Source of the DNA: Actinacidiphila acididurans | GTDB taxonomy: Bacteria; Actinomycetota; Actinomycetes; Streptomycetales; Streptomycetaceae | Reading direction: 5' to 3' | Length of the DNA stretch: 64,000 bases | Assembly (NCBI RefSeq): GCF_016918855.1 | Contig: NZ_JADKYB010000005.1 | Span: 186,001-250,000 of the forward strand | Shown: piece after piece, positions 1 to 8,701 of the stretch | Position numbering within the stretch: position 1 is the first letter of the stretch | Layout: each line of letters begins with the position of its first letter | Translations under genes and position numbers: made by a program | Notes under the pieces: model-generated | Database searches by the model: none | What the model was told of the DNA's origin: nothing | What the model saw: only the letters and a program-made list of their open reading frames with translations

Positions 1-1
1 G

Positions 2-46
2 TACCAGGACCTGGAGTACGTGCCCACCAGCCAGGTCAGCGACTAG
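2..46 (+). CDS. 3' end of an unidentified gene (partial)
   Basis: An open frame enters from the left edge and ends in TAG at 44-46, giving a C-terminal peptide of 14 residues ending in TSQVSD. It is followed by a strong terminator hairpin, which supports a real gene end. Too little is present to assign a function. Confidence 0.4.
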   Translation, partial: YQDLEYVPTSQVSD

Positions 47-137
47 GCGACGGCCACCGGGAACCCCGCCCGACCCCAGCACGCCGGCACCGCGGAAGCA
101 GGTAGCTGCGGGGGCAGCGGGAAGCGGCACACGGTAT

Positions 138-169
138 GGCGCACGCCGGTACGGATTCCGGCGTGCGCC
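138..169 (+). terminator. Rho-independent-type hairpin
   Basis: Perfect 12-bp inverted repeat (138-149 with 158-169) around an 8-nt loop, without a clear U tract, as is common in Streptomyces. It lies between the gene ending at 46 and alkA. I see nothing else in the 47-302 interval. Confidence 0.6.
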
Positions 170-302
170 CCGAGGCACCTGTACACCCGAACGTCGGCGC
201 ACGCCCCCTCCGGCCGGCACCGTACGGAACCAACACGCGGCGGCCGACCTCCATGTCGGATTCCTGCCAGACCGGCCGCCTGACGTGGCCGATGCTGGTG
301 GG

Positions 303-1820
303 GTGCACAGTGACTTCGACGCCTGCGTGCGTGCCGTGCAGTCCAAGGACGCCCGTTTCGACGGATGGTTCTTCACCGCGGTGCTGACCACCCGCATCTA
401 CTGCCGCCCGAGCTGTCCGGTCGTGCCGCCCAAGCCGCAGAACATGACGTTCTACCCGAGCGCGGCAGCCGCCCAGCAGGCGGGCTTCCGCGCCTGCAAA
501 CGCTGCCGCCCGGACGCCACCCCCGGCTCCCCGCAGTGGAACGAGCGCGCCGACCTCGTCGCGCGCGCCATGCGACTGATCGCCGACGGTGTGGTGGACC
601 GTGAAGGAGTGCCGGGCCTGGCCGCCCGCCTCGGCTACAGCGCGCGCCACATCGAGCGCCAGGTGCTCGCGGAGCTGGGCGCAGGGCCGCTCGCCCTGGC
701 GAGGGCCCAGCGGGCGCAGACTGCCCGGTTGCTGATCGAGACCACCACGCTCCCGATGAGCGAGATCGCGTTCGCCGCCGGCTTCGCCAGCATCCGCGCC
801 TTCAACGACACTGTCCGGGAGGTCTTCGCCCTCTCTCCCGGCGACCTTCGGGCCCGCGTCGCCAAGGGCCGCCCGGCAGCCACCAGTGGCGCGCTGTCAC
901 TGCGGCTCCCCTTCCGCCGACCGCTGACCCCCGACAACCTTTTCGGGCACCTGGTGGCGACCGCCGTCCCGGGCGTCGAGGAGTGGCACGACGGCGCGTA
1001 CCGGCGCACGCTGCGCCTGCCGAACGGCACCGGCATCGTCGCCCTGCGCCCGGAACCCGATCACGTCGCGTGTCGGCTGTGGCTGACCGACTGGCGCGAC
1101 CTGACCCAGGCGATCAGCCGCTGCCGCCGTCTGCTCGACCTGGACGCGGACCCGGTCGCCGTGGACTCGCTGCTGTCCGAGGAGCCGGTACTGGCACCGC
1201 TCGTCGCCAAGGCGCCCGGCCGCCGGGTGCCCAGGGTCGCGGACGGCCCGGAATTCGCGGTCCGGGCCGTGCTCGGCCAGCAGATCTCGACAGCCGCCGC
1301 ACGTACCCACGCCGGCCGCCTGGTACGCGCTCACGGCGAGCCCATCACCGATCCGGGTGGCAACCTCACCCACGTGTTTCCCTCACCCGAAGCGCTGGCG
1401 GCACACGACCCGGAACAGCTCGCCATGCCGCGAACCCGGCGCGCCACCCTGGCCGCCCTGCTGCACGCCCTGACCGACGGCGCACTCGACCTTGACGTCG
1501 GCAGCGACTGGCAGCAGGCGCGGACGCAGCTCGCCGCCCTGCCGGGCTTCGGCCCCTGGACGGTCGAGACCATCGCCATGCGCGCCCTCGGCGACCCCGA
1601 CGCCTTCCTGCCCACCGACCTCGGCGTACGGTACGCCGCACGCGACCTGGGCCTGCCGTCCACCCCTGCGGCATTGACCCGGCACGCCGACGCCTGGCAG
1701 CCATGGCGCGCTTACGCGACGCAATACCTGTGGGCAACGGCCGACCATCCGATCAACGTGATGCCCCGCGACGACACCCCACCCGCGATCCAACCCGCAC
1801 CAATGGCTGCCACTCGCTGA
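303..1820 (+). CDS. alkA: Ada-type methyl-acceptor / AlkA DNA-3-methyladenine glycosylase fusion
   Basis: 505-residue repair protein that excises alkylated bases. Domains in order: an Ada metal-binding domain with Cys34, Cys38, Cys65 and Cys68 (CRPSC and CKRC), where Cys34 is the expected methyl-phosphotriester acceptor; an AraC-type helix-turn-helix (about 85-190); an AlkA N-terminal domain; and a helix-hairpin-helix GPD glycosylase domain (PGFGPWTVE, then LPTDLGV with catalytic Asp439). The GTG at 303 is chosen because homologues begin V/M-H-x-D-F there; a GTG at 285 would add six residues. No strong Shine-Dalgarno sequence is visible. The ogt gene follows 75 bp downstream, so this resembles a compact adaptive-response operon in which the protein may also regulate itself through the AraC domain (inferred). 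Confidence 0.93.
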   Translation: MHSDFDACVRAVQSKDARFDGWFFTAVLTTRIYCRPSCPVVPPKPQNMTFYPSAAAAQQAGFRACKRCRPDATPGSPQWNERADLVARAMRLIADGVVDREGVPGLAARLGYSARHIERQVLAELGAGPLALARAQRAQTARLLIETTTLPMSEIAFAAGFASIRAFNDTVREVFALSPGDLRARVAKGRPAATSGALSLRLPFRRPLTPDNLFGHLVATAVPGVEEWHDGAYRRTLRLPNGTGIVALRPEPDHVACRLWLTDWRDLTQAISRCRRLLDLDADPVAVDSLLSEEPVLAPLVAKAPGRRVPRVADGPEFAVRAVLGQQISTAAARTHAGRLVRAHGEPITDPGGNLTHVFPSPEALAAHDPEQLAMPRTRRATLAALLHALTDGALDLDVGSDWQQARTQLAALPGFGPWTVETIAMRALGDPDAFLPTDLGVRYAARDLGLPSTPAALTRHADAWQPWRAYATQYLWATADHPINVMPRDDTPPAIQPAPMAATR

Positions 1821-1895
1821 CCGCGGCAATGGCTGCGGATGACCGACCACGCACCCCCGACCACGCATTACCGAACCGATGAAAGGCACGTCACG

Positions 1896-2399
1896 ATGAC
1901 GACCACCGTCCACACCGTTGTGGACAGCCCTTGCGCTCCGCTCACCCTGGTGGCGCGCGACGGCGCGCTCGCCGGTCTCTACATGACCGATCAGCGGCAC
2001 CGGCCGGCCCAGGAGACCTTCGGGCCGCGCGACGACACGCTGCCGGTCTTCGCCGAGGCCACCGAGCAACTCGCTGCGTACTTCGCCGGCGAGCGCACCG
2101 ACTTCGACCTCGGCCTGGCCATGGCGGGCACTCCCTTCCGCCAGCGGGTGTGGGCGGCGCTGTGCGACATCCCGTACGGCGAGACAGTCACGTACGGCGA
2201 ACTCGCCGAGGCCATCGGGCAGCCGAACGCCTCCCGTGCGGTGGGGCTGGCCAACGGCCGCAATCCGATCAGCATCGTCGTGCCCTGCCACCGGGTGATC
2301 GGCTCCAACGGCAGCATGACCGGCTACGGCGGCGGCATCGAGCGCAAGCGGTGGCTGCTTGCCTTCGAAAGCGGCGCCCAGCAGCCGGTGCTGGTCTGA
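1896..2399 (+). CDS. ogt: Methylated-DNA--[protein]-cysteine S-methyltransferase
   Basis: 167-residue suicide enzyme that transfers the methyl group of O6-methylguanine to its own cysteine. The diagnostic VPCHRVIG motif is present with the acceptor at Cys131, preceded by the conserved helix-turn-helix region FRQRVWAAL...YGETVTYGELA. The ATG at 1896 has a GAAAGG ribosome site nine bases upstream; an upstream ATG at 1839 would add a low-conservation 19-residue leader. It sits directly after alkA on the same strand and ends at a terminator, so the two genes probably form one alkylation-repair transcription unit. Confidence 0.95.
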   Translation: MTTTVHTVVDSPCAPLTLVARDGALAGLYMTDQRHRPAQETFGPRDDTLPVFAEATEQLAAYFAGERTDFDLGLAMAGTPFRQRVWAALCDIPYGETVTYGELAEAIGQPNASRAVGLANGRNPISIVVPCHRVIGSNGSMTGYGGGIERKRWLLAFESGAQQPVLV

Positions 2400-2414
2400 C
2401 ACCAAGCGACGCCC

Positions 2415-2442
2415 GCCCGGCGCATCACCCTCTGCGCCGGGC
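2415..2442. terminator. Bidirectional hairpin between ogt and yfhO
   Basis: Perfect 10-bp inverted repeat (2415-2424 with 2433-2442) and 8-nt loop in the gap between the convergent ogt and YfhO-family genes. It could end both transcripts. Confidence 0.6.
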
Positions 2443-2519
2443 ACCGTAAGGGTGACCGGACGTCAAGTCGACGCCGCGCACATCACCCTCATCCGTACGT
2501 CAATGGGGCGCCGCGCGAC

Positions 2520-5165
2520 TCACACCACCGGATGGTCCGCCATCGCCGTGCCCACGGTCATCTCTTTCTCTTCCTCGGGCACTTCCGATTCACCATTCCG
2601 GGTAAGCCGCCGCCCGCGCCACCACGTGTACGCCGCGACGGCGGCCACTCCGACGAGTGACGCCCCGCCGATCGCCTCTCCGGCGCGCAGCCCTGGCGGC
2701 GTGAAGGAGCAGGAGATGCCGGTCGCGCGCCCGTCCAGCGGCACCGACAGCAATCCCAGGTACGGCTGCGCCGGCCGCGAGGCACCGCCACCTGTGGTAC
2801 TGCAGTTCCACCCGCTGATGTCGGGTGTGGCGACCACCGCGTAACCGCGGGACCCGGCGGGCAACTGCGCGCTGATCCCGTCGTCGGTGACGTGCACCTG
2901 GGTGGCCGCTCCCGCCGCGAGCCGCCGTTCCGCCGCAGCGAGCCGCCGCATGTCCAGGCAGCCGACACCGAGCGCGTTGAGCGTTCCGGGCTCGTACACC
3001 CGCACCCAGGCGGTGAATTTCCGGTGCCGCGAGGCCGTACCGAGTTGCTGCACCACGGCCCGGTGCGTGGGATAGCTGCCGATGTACTTCACCTGCTGGT
3101 GCCCCGTCAGGTGGACGTCAGCCGTCGCATAGGGCGCCCAGAAGTAGATCCGGGTGCCAGCCGGGCAGGAGGACTCCACCTTGTAGGTGCTGCCCTGGGC
3201 GTCGCCGACGGTACCGGTCACGGCGTAGTGCCCCAAGGCATCTGGGTGCAGCAGGTGCCCCTGGGGATCCAACAGCCGCATCTTGCCCGGCGTGTAGACG
3301 CGGGAGCCCAGCAGCAGTTGCTGATTGGTGTACGGCGACACCCCGTACGCGGCTGCGGGCGCCTTCTCGTGCACGGTGACCAGCGGCGGCACCTGCTCCC
3401 GTGTGACGGTCGGAGGCGCGGTCTCGGGCACGGCGTCCTTGCGGTTCGGTCCGGGCACCGAATGCAGCCGGGCGCCCACCGAGAACAGGATGTCGGTTAC
3501 GGGGTTGTCCAGGCTCTGCAGGGACCGACCGCGCGACGTCCAACCGCCGCCCAAGGAGGCGAGCGTGTTTGTCCAGATGTCGGGCGTCAGGCTGCTGTAG
3601 TACTGCGCGCCCTGGCCGCCGACAGCCAATGGGTCGTTGCCGACGGTCTGCTCGCGTCCAGGGTCCGTGCGGTAGTCCGGCCACGCGTCGGCCGTCTCGA
3701 TCTGCTGCCGCTGCCACGTCTGGCGCTTCCCCCACACGGGGTACTTGTCGAAGGCGGCGACCCGCTTGCGGTCCATCCAGGCGTTGCTGAGTGCGGACTG
3801 CCCCATCTGGGTGACCAGAAGCACACCGATCGCTATTGCGGCGGGCGCCGCACGACCCAGGCGCTCGGAACGCCGCAGCAGAAGCAGGGCCCCAGCGCTC
3901 GCGGCCAGCCCGAGTGCCACTCCGGGATACGCCCCGGGACCCGCCAGCCCCTTGTCGGCGGTCAGTACGGCAACCGCGACGACAGCGACCAGCACACCGG
4001 CGGCCCCACCGATCTGCCGCGGGCTGGGCAGCCCATGGGCGACCGCGAACCAGGCGGCAATCACCAGCATCCCGCTGAAGACGAACGTCTGCCGGTACGG
4101 GCTGCCATTGGGCGTCGTGAAGGCGTGCCACAGCAGATGCGTCGGTTTCCAGTCGAACGACGCGGCCACCGCCACCACCATCACCGACCACACGACGCGA
4201 GTGCGTCGCGGCACCTGCGGGTGGAAAGGCAGCGCAAAGGCGAGCAGCAGAGCGGCGGCGTCGACGTACATCGACGGCGTGGAGAACCCATATGTGCCGG
4301 GCAGCAGTCGTATCAGCAGGTCGGAACCGTTGACCGGCTGGAAATCACGCACCAGGCCGGGGTACGCCAGCTTGGTGCCCTTGACGATGGTGAGCAGCAA
4401 TGGCGCGGTCAGCCCGATGCCCAGGACGACACTGATGGCAGCCCGGCCGACCGCGAACAGCTTCTCCCACACCGTCGCCCCGGATTCGGTGTCGGTGATC
4501 AGGCGCGCGATCAGCACCAAAGCCGCCCCCATGGTGGCCATGTATGCGGTGTAGAAGTTGGCGGTCCACCACAAGGCGACGACCACCACGGACAGCACCG
4601 GCCGCCGCCTCTGCCGCGCCCATTCGCCGACCATGCACAGCATCGGGAACGCGATCAGCCCGTCCAGCCACATGGGGTTGTACGACGCCTGCATCAGCGT
4701 CCAGCCGCACAGCGCGTAGGAGGTGCCGAGGAGGCCAGCCGCCCACCACCGTCCGGGACGCAGCGCCAGCAACAGGCAGGCCATCGCGGCGGCCGCGGAA
4801 GCCGTCTTCAGGACGGTGATGACGTAGACGGCAAGGTCGATCTGATCACGCGGGAAGAGGCCGACGAGGAGGGCGAACGGGCTGGAGACGTACGTTCCCA
4901 GGTCCGGCAGGAAACTGGTGCCGTAGCCCGACTGCCAGTTGAGCAGGATGCCGCCGTCGGCCTTGCCGTGCAGTAGGTCCCACAGGTGGGCGTGGAACGG
5001 GACGAACTGGTTGCCGAGGTCGTTGACGTCACGGGTGCGGAATCCGAAGGGATACTGCCGTGCTATCGCGTCCCCGGCGCAGAAGGTGACCGCAGTGACG
5101 CAGGCCGCCAGCAGGGCCGCGCGCAGTCGCGCGACAGCGCCCGGGGGAAATGTCTTCGGCGCCAT
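2520..5165 (-). CDS. YfhO-family multi-spanning membrane protein
   Basis: 881-residue polytopic protein of the YfhO family. Known Gram-positive members are GT-C-like glycosyltransferases that decorate cell-surface polymers such as lipoteichoic acid; the substrate here is unknown. About a dozen hydrophobic segments occupy the first ~460 residues, followed by a large extracytoplasmic soluble region, one last membrane helix near the C-terminus (SLVGVAAVAAYTWW) and a basic/acidic tail. The ATG at 5165 is preceded by GGGGGAAA at good spacing; a GTG at 5183 would add six residues. The gene stands alone and is convergent with ogt. The 5166-5464 interval upstream is comparatively AT-rich and probably carries its promoter. 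Confidence 0.85.
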   Translation of the reverse strand: MAPKTFPPGAVARLRAALLAACVTAVTFCAGDAIARQYPFGFRTRDVNDLGNQFVPFHAHLWDLLHGKADGGILLNWQSGYGTSFLPDLGTYVSSPFALLVGLFPRDQIDLAVYVITVLKTASAAAAMACLLLALRPGRWWAAGLLGTSYALCGWTLMQASYNPMWLDGLIAFPMLCMVGEWARQRRRPVLSVVVVALWWTANFYTAYMATMGAALVLIARLITDTESGATVWEKLFAVGRAAISVVLGIGLTAPLLLTIVKGTKLAYPGLVRDFQPVNGSDLLIRLLPGTYGFSTPSMYVDAAALLLAFALPFHPQVPRRTRVVWSVMVVAVAASFDWKPTHLLWHAFTTPNGSPYRQTFVFSGMLVIAAWFAVAHGLPSPRQIGGAAGVLVAVVAVAVLTADKGLAGPGAYPGVALGLAASAGALLLLRRSERLGRAAPAAIAIGVLLVTQMGQSALSNAWMDRKRVAAFDKYPVWGKRQTWQRQQIETADAWPDYRTDPGREQTVGNDPLAVGGQGAQYYSSLTPDIWTNTLASLGGGWTSRGRSLQSLDNPVTDILFSVGARLHSVPGPNRKDAVPETAPPTVTREQVPPLVTVHEKAPAAAYGVSPYTNQQLLLGSRVYTPGKMRLLDPQGHLLHPDALGHYAVTGTVGDAQGSTYKVESSCPAGTRIYFWAPYATADVHLTGHQQVKYIGSYPTHRAVVQQLGTASRHRKFTAWVRVYEPGTLNALGVGCLDMRRLAAAERRLAAGAATQVHVTDDGISAQLPAGSRGYAVVATPDISGWNCSTTGGGASRPAQPYLGLLSVPLDGRATGISCSFTPPGLRAGEAIGGASLVGVAAVAAYTWWRGRRLTRNGESEVPEEEKEMTVGTAMADHPVV

Positions 5166-5464
5166 CGGTTTCCCCCGGTGCACATGATTCCCTTGATGTC
5201 ACCACATGTTATTCGGATGGTCAGTACGCAACGGTGTATGGCGATCGACGGCAAGGTTAACGGCCCGTCTTCGGCGAGTAATAGACCCTGCCGCTCGTCA
5301 TCTTTTGCAGAATCGTGAAAACGGAAATGGAACCACTGGGCCCGATATCTCATCCGCCCCTCTCCGGCGCCGGATCACGCCATTGACACCCGCCAGCGGC
5401 GTCGCCGACAACAAGGGCGCACGGCGGCACGGGTGGTAATAGGCGACGCCCAGGTGGGCGGGAG

Positions 5465-6061
5465 TTACGAGAGGCCGAGCGCCGGAATGACCACCGCGTC
5501 GAGGTAACGGTGGTTGTACTCCGGGTCCGGGTCGACACCCTCGATGACGGACCGGGCGAAGGCACCCCCGAAGAGCATGTGCGGAAGGAATTCGCTCGCG
5601 GGGTTGTCGGCGGCCAGTTCACCGCGGTCCACGGCACGCCGCACCAGGGTGCGGAAACTCTCCAGCTCCGGCTCGACGAGCAGTTCACGCAGCGCCCGGA
5701 ACAAGTCCTCGTTCTGGAACGCGGCGTGGGCGAGCCCGCGCATCAACTGTTGATCGCGTTTGGTCTCGTTCGTGTCGTGCGCCCGGACGAGCTCGTGCAG
5801 GTCCCCGGCGAGCGAACCGGTGTCAATAGTTGCGGCCGACACCGGCTTGCACTGACGCAGCGCAGTGGCGACCAGTTCCGGCTTGCCCTTCCACTGCCGG
5901 TAGAGCGTGGCCTTGCTGGAACGCGTCCGGGCGGCGACGGCGTCCATGGTGAGCGCCTCGTAGCCGACCTCCCGCAGCAGCTCGACCACGGCCTCGTACA
6001 GCTCCTGCTCGCGTTCGGGAGTCAGGCGCGTGCGGCGCGCGGCGGGCGTCTCCGTGGGCAT
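5465..6061 (-). CDS. TetR/AcrR-family transcriptional regulator
   Basis: 198-residue one-component repressor. The N-terminal helix-turn-helix is typical (ALTMDAVAARTRSSKATLYRQWKGKPELV, about residues 37-65), followed by an all-helical ligand-binding domain. A palindromic operator-like sequence with CGAAACG/CGTTTCG half sites lies 150 bp upstream of its ATG, suggesting autoregulation. No obvious transporter or enzyme is divergently placed; the next gene downstream on the same strand is the YfhO protein 300 bp away. The ligand and target are unknown. Confidence 0.9.
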   Translation of the reverse strand: MPTETPAARRTRLTPEREQELYEAVVELLREVGYEALTMDAVAARTRSSKATLYRQWKGKPELVATALRQCKPVSAATIDTGSLAGDLHELVRAHDTNETKRDQQLMRGLAHAAFQNEDLFRALRELLVEPELESFRTLVRRAVDRGELAADNPASEFLPHMLFGGAFARSVIEGVDPDPEYNHRYLDAVVIPALGLS

Positions 6062-6170
6062 GTCCTGTCCTCCGTCCTGCTGGTCGTCATGCGGACAAAC
6101 GACTGCGTACGACGGGGCACGCCCCCGGCCTCATCCGGAGACCCCCCTCGGGCCTCCGACATCAGCCGAT

Positions 6171-6233
6171 CGAAACGATGTCGTACACCTGAAGAATAGT
6201 GCGCCCGCCATCGAAACGCCATCGTTTCGGTGG
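6171..6233. promoter_or_regulatory. Candidate TetR operator cluster
   Basis: An inverted repeat CGAAACG-CCAT-CGTTTCG (6212-6229) extends imperfectly to 6208-6233. The decamer CGAAACGATG also occurs at 6171-6180 and as its complement at 6220-6229. Repeated 10-bp half sites upstream of a TetR gene are typical of autoregulatory operators. The 6234-6456 interval shows no gene. Confidence 0.6.
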
Positions 6234-6456
6234 TGGCTCACGTCACGTCCGTCACACCGCCCAGCCGCATGAGACCCCGGTCAAACGCACACCGGCATCG
6301 CTCACCCGTACGGGTGCGTTCACACCCGTCGTAAGTGTGCCAGTTCGGACTGTGTCCGCGCATGGACGACGGAAAGGACACTGACCCGGCACCCGGGTTC
6401 CTCCGTTGCGCATGACCCCGCTCCCGGGGCCCTTCGCGCCAGAGGCGACCCTGGGC

Positions 6457-7089
6457 TCAGGCCGGCAACGCCAGCGAGTGGCCGGTGCGCTCCACCTTTG
6501 CGCGCAGGTAGCGGACATTGGCCGCTGACATGTGCACACCGGTCGGGATCCGCTCGACCACGCTCACGCCGAGGGCGCTCAGCTGTGCGGCCTTGTCGGG
6601 GTTGTTGCTGAGCAGCCGGATGCGCTGGGCACCGAGGACAGTGAGCATCTGAGCGGCGGCGGTGTAGTCACGCTCGTCCTCACCACGACCGAGCGCCACA
6701 TTGGCCTCATAGGTGTCCAGCCCCTGGTCCTGGAGCGCATAGGCGTCGAGTTTCGCGTAAAGGCCGATGCCGCGGCCTTCCTGGCGCAGATAGAGCAGGT
6801 AGCCGCCGCTCTGCGAAATACGTTCAACCGCCTCGCGCAACTGCGGGCCGCAGTCGCAGCGCTCGGAACCGAAGACGTCGCCCGTCATGCACTCCGAGTG
6901 CGGCCTGACCAACGGCACGTCGGCGTTGGCGTAGTCGCCGAGCCCGAGCGCAAGGTGCTCCTTGCCGTCCGCAAGCCCGTTGAAGGTGAACACGTCGGCG
7001 GTGGTGCCCCACCCGTCGGGGAACCTGAGCGGCACGCGCACCTTCGTTCGGATTCCGGCGCTGGGCGCCGGGACTGCGTCAACCGTCAT
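6457..7089 (-). CDS. ribA: GTP cyclohydrolase II
   Basis: 210-residue stand-alone GTP cyclohydrolase II, which opens GTP to 2,5-diamino-6-ribosylamino-pyrimidinone phosphate, the first step of riboflavin synthesis. It has the zinc-binding pattern C-x10-C-x-C (CMTGDVFGSERCDC), the LRQEGRGIGLYAK motif and the STGVHMS-like C-terminal loop (PTGVHMSAANVRYL). It lacks a DHBP synthase (RibB) domain. The ATG at 7089 follows GAGGGGG at good spacing; a TTG at 7125 falls inside a palindrome and is rejected. It is isolated from other riboflavin genes. A TTGA-N4-TCAA operator only 24 bp upstream suggests stress-inducible expression of an extra flavin supply. Confidence 0.95.
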   Translation of the reverse strand: MTVDAVPAPSAGIRTKVRVPLRFPDGWGTTADVFTFNGLADGKEHLALGLGDYANADVPLVRPHSECMTGDVFGSERCDCGPQLREAVERISQSGGYLLYLRQEGRGIGLYAKLDAYALQDQGLDTYEANVALGRGEDERDYTAAAQMLTVLGAQRIRLLSNNPDKAAQLSALGVSVVERIPTGVHMSAANVRYLRAKVERTGHSLALPA

Positions 7090-7112
7090 GGGTGTGACCC
7101 CCTCAGAAGAAT

Positions 7113-7133
7113 CTTGAAAGCTCAAGCTCTTGA
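7113..7133 (-). promoter_or_regulatory. MarR-type operator upstream of ribA (TTGA-N4-TCAA)
   Basis: CTTGA-AAGC-TCAAG (7113-7126) overlaps a second palindrome TCAA-GCTC-TTGA (7122-7133). It sits 24 bp before the ribA ATG. The TTGA-N4-TCAA core recurs upstream of the dioxygenase gene, the MarR gene and the monooxygenase operon in this window. A possible -10 (TAATCA on the minus strand) lies just upstream. I see nothing else in 7134-7374. Confidence 0.65.
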
Positions 7134-7374
7134 GAGGGTCTGATTATTTCCAGCCACCTGGGAGTGTGCTTCAGGTCACATGACCAGCTCAGCCGCCGTG
7201 TGTACACAAGACGGCGGCGCCTTGGTGTCCGAATCCGCGTTCAGAGACAGGCAAGCACCAAGGTGCCCGCCCGCAGCGACAGGAGCCAGGGGAAAACAAA
7301 AATCCCGCCAGATCGTGATGACCGGCAGGATCTGTTGTTCAAGCCTGAATGGCTCAAAAGAACCGAACAAGGTG

Positions 7375-7448
7375 TGGACCTGAGGGGATTCGAACCCCTG
7401 ACCCCCTCGATGCGAACGAGGTGCGCTACCGGACTGCGCCACAGGCCC
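7375..7448 (-). tRNA. tRNA-Ala (anticodon CGC)
   Basis: Read on the minus strand, GGGCCTG pairs with CAGGTCC in the acceptor stem with one G-U pair. There is a D-arm, an anticodon stem CCTCG/CGAGG with loop TTCGCAT (anticodon CGC, codon GCG), and a T-arm with GGTTCGAAT. The discriminator base is A and CCA is not encoded. Confidence 0.95.
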
Positions 7449-7532
7449 TTGCAACGAGGAAGACTCTAGCACCCCGGCGACGGTGATCGTGAACGCGATT
7501 CCGCCTGGCCGGGGCGGACAGCGGGGCCGCGG

Positions 7533-8579
7533 TCACTCGTTGGCGGCGCGGGGGCGGTCGGGGTCGGCGTACTGGTCGAACAAGGGCGTTCGGGCGCTGC
7601 GCGGGCGCTTGACGGGGGGCTGCTGGCCGCCTGGACGCTCAGGGGCCCGCTCGGGTCGCTCCGTACGCGCGGAAGGCTCGGTCGGAGTCGTACCGGAGCG
7701 CGCGGAGCTCCACGTGTCAGGTGCGCCGGCATCGACGCCGCCAGGGGTACGGGGAGCGACGGGCGCCGTGACGTACGTCGGCAGCGGCACGGGTACGGGC
7801 TCCCAGCCGTCGTCGCCCGACTGCTGGACGCGCTGCTGATCGACCCACTCCGCGTGGTCGGTCTGCTCGACCAGAGCGCGCCGGTCCGCGGTACGCGGAG
7901 AAGGTGCGGGCTTCGGCGCCGGAGACGCGGAGGCGGCGTGCGGGGGCACTGGGCGCTCGCGCTCCGGGCGCGGGGCGGGAGCGGGCTCCTCGGCCTGGCG
8001 CGCGCGAAGTCGTCGTGCGGCTTCGGCTGCCTGGCGCTGATCGAGCCGTACCTCGTAGCGGCGACGTTCCTGGCGGCGCATCTGGCCGATGTACAGGGTG
8101 AGCAGGACAGCGGGGACGGCAGGCGCCCAGAGGAGCGCAACGCCGCCGACGGCCGCGGCAATGGCGCCGATGGTGAAGGCGAGGAACAGTAGCGTCGTGG
8201 TTCGCCGCCGGCGCGCCAGTACCCTGGCGCGCGGATTCGGTGCGTGCGTGCCGGCCGGAGTGGCCGCCGCAGGCTGCGCGGGGCGTGGAGCGGCGGGCCG
8301 CACCTCGGTGACGGGCACGGCGAGGCCGCGGACGTCCACGGAACCGGCCAGGTCGATGTCGTCCGCATCCATGTCGGTCTCGGGATCGACGGCCTCACCC
8401 CGCGCTTTCGCGACGCGCCGCTCCATCGCCGCCCGTCCGGACAGGAGCCGGATGGCGGTGCTGAAGCGTTCCGTCGGACGCGCTTCGTTGAGTTCGTCCT
8501 GCCTACGGAGCCACATCGGCACCAAGTAGGCAGCCCAGGCCCCGACGATGACTGCGTAAATGAGGCCACTACTGCTCAC
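7533..8579 (-). CDS. sepX: SepX / gephyrin-like molybdotransferase receptor GlpR
   Basis: 348-residue actinobacterial membrane protein. It has an N-terminal membrane segment (LIYAVIVGAWAAYLVP), a charged stretch, then a tight membrane hairpin (TTTLLFLAFTIGAIAAAV and ALLWAPAVPAVLLTLYI) followed by a long Pro/Arg-rich cytoplasmic tail. This architecture and sequence match the family called SepX in Streptomyces, needed for normal cross-walls and sporulation septa, and GlpR in Corynebacterium, the membrane receptor for the divisome-associated MoeA paralogue Glp. The glp gene is two kilobases upstream in the same cluster. The GTG at 8579 gives the conserved S-S-S-G-L-I-Y start. The 8580-8701 gap is unusually AT-rich and may carry a promoter. 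Confidence 0.85.
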   Translation of the reverse strand: MSSSGLIYAVIVGAWAAYLVPMWLRRQDELNEARPTERFSTAIRLLSGRAAMERRVAKARGEAVDPETDMDADDIDLAGSVDVRGLAVPVTEVRPAAPRPAQPAAATPAGTHAPNPRARVLARRRRTTTLLFLAFTIGAIAAAVGGVALLWAPAVPAVLLTLYIGQMRRQERRRYEVRLDQRQAAEAARRLRARQAEEPAPAPRPERERPVPPHAASASPAPKPAPSPRTADRRALVEQTDHAEWVDQQRVQQSGDDGWEPVPVPLPTYVTAPVAPRTPGGVDAGAPDTWSSARSGTTPTEPSARTERPERAPERPGGQQPPVKRPRSARTPLFDQYADPDRPRAANE

Positions 8580-8701
8580 CCGCTACACGGTAGGGGTGAT
8601 CGAGACACGCCATCCGGAATTTGGCTCGGTGTGTCGCACGATCTGGCTGATATGCCGAGAATTTTTTGCGATCGAAGCTATTTTTCGAACAAAGGTTTTA
8701 T

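Noticed and set aside
2892..4976. A 694-residue open frame on the plus strand opposite the YfhO gene
   Set aside because: It is a high-GC antisense shadow with no recognisable domain; the minus-strand frame has clear membrane topology and family similarity.
7134..7374. FMN riboswitch before ribA
   Set aside because: None of the conserved riboswitch segments could be recognised; a palindromic protein operator explains the upstream structure better.
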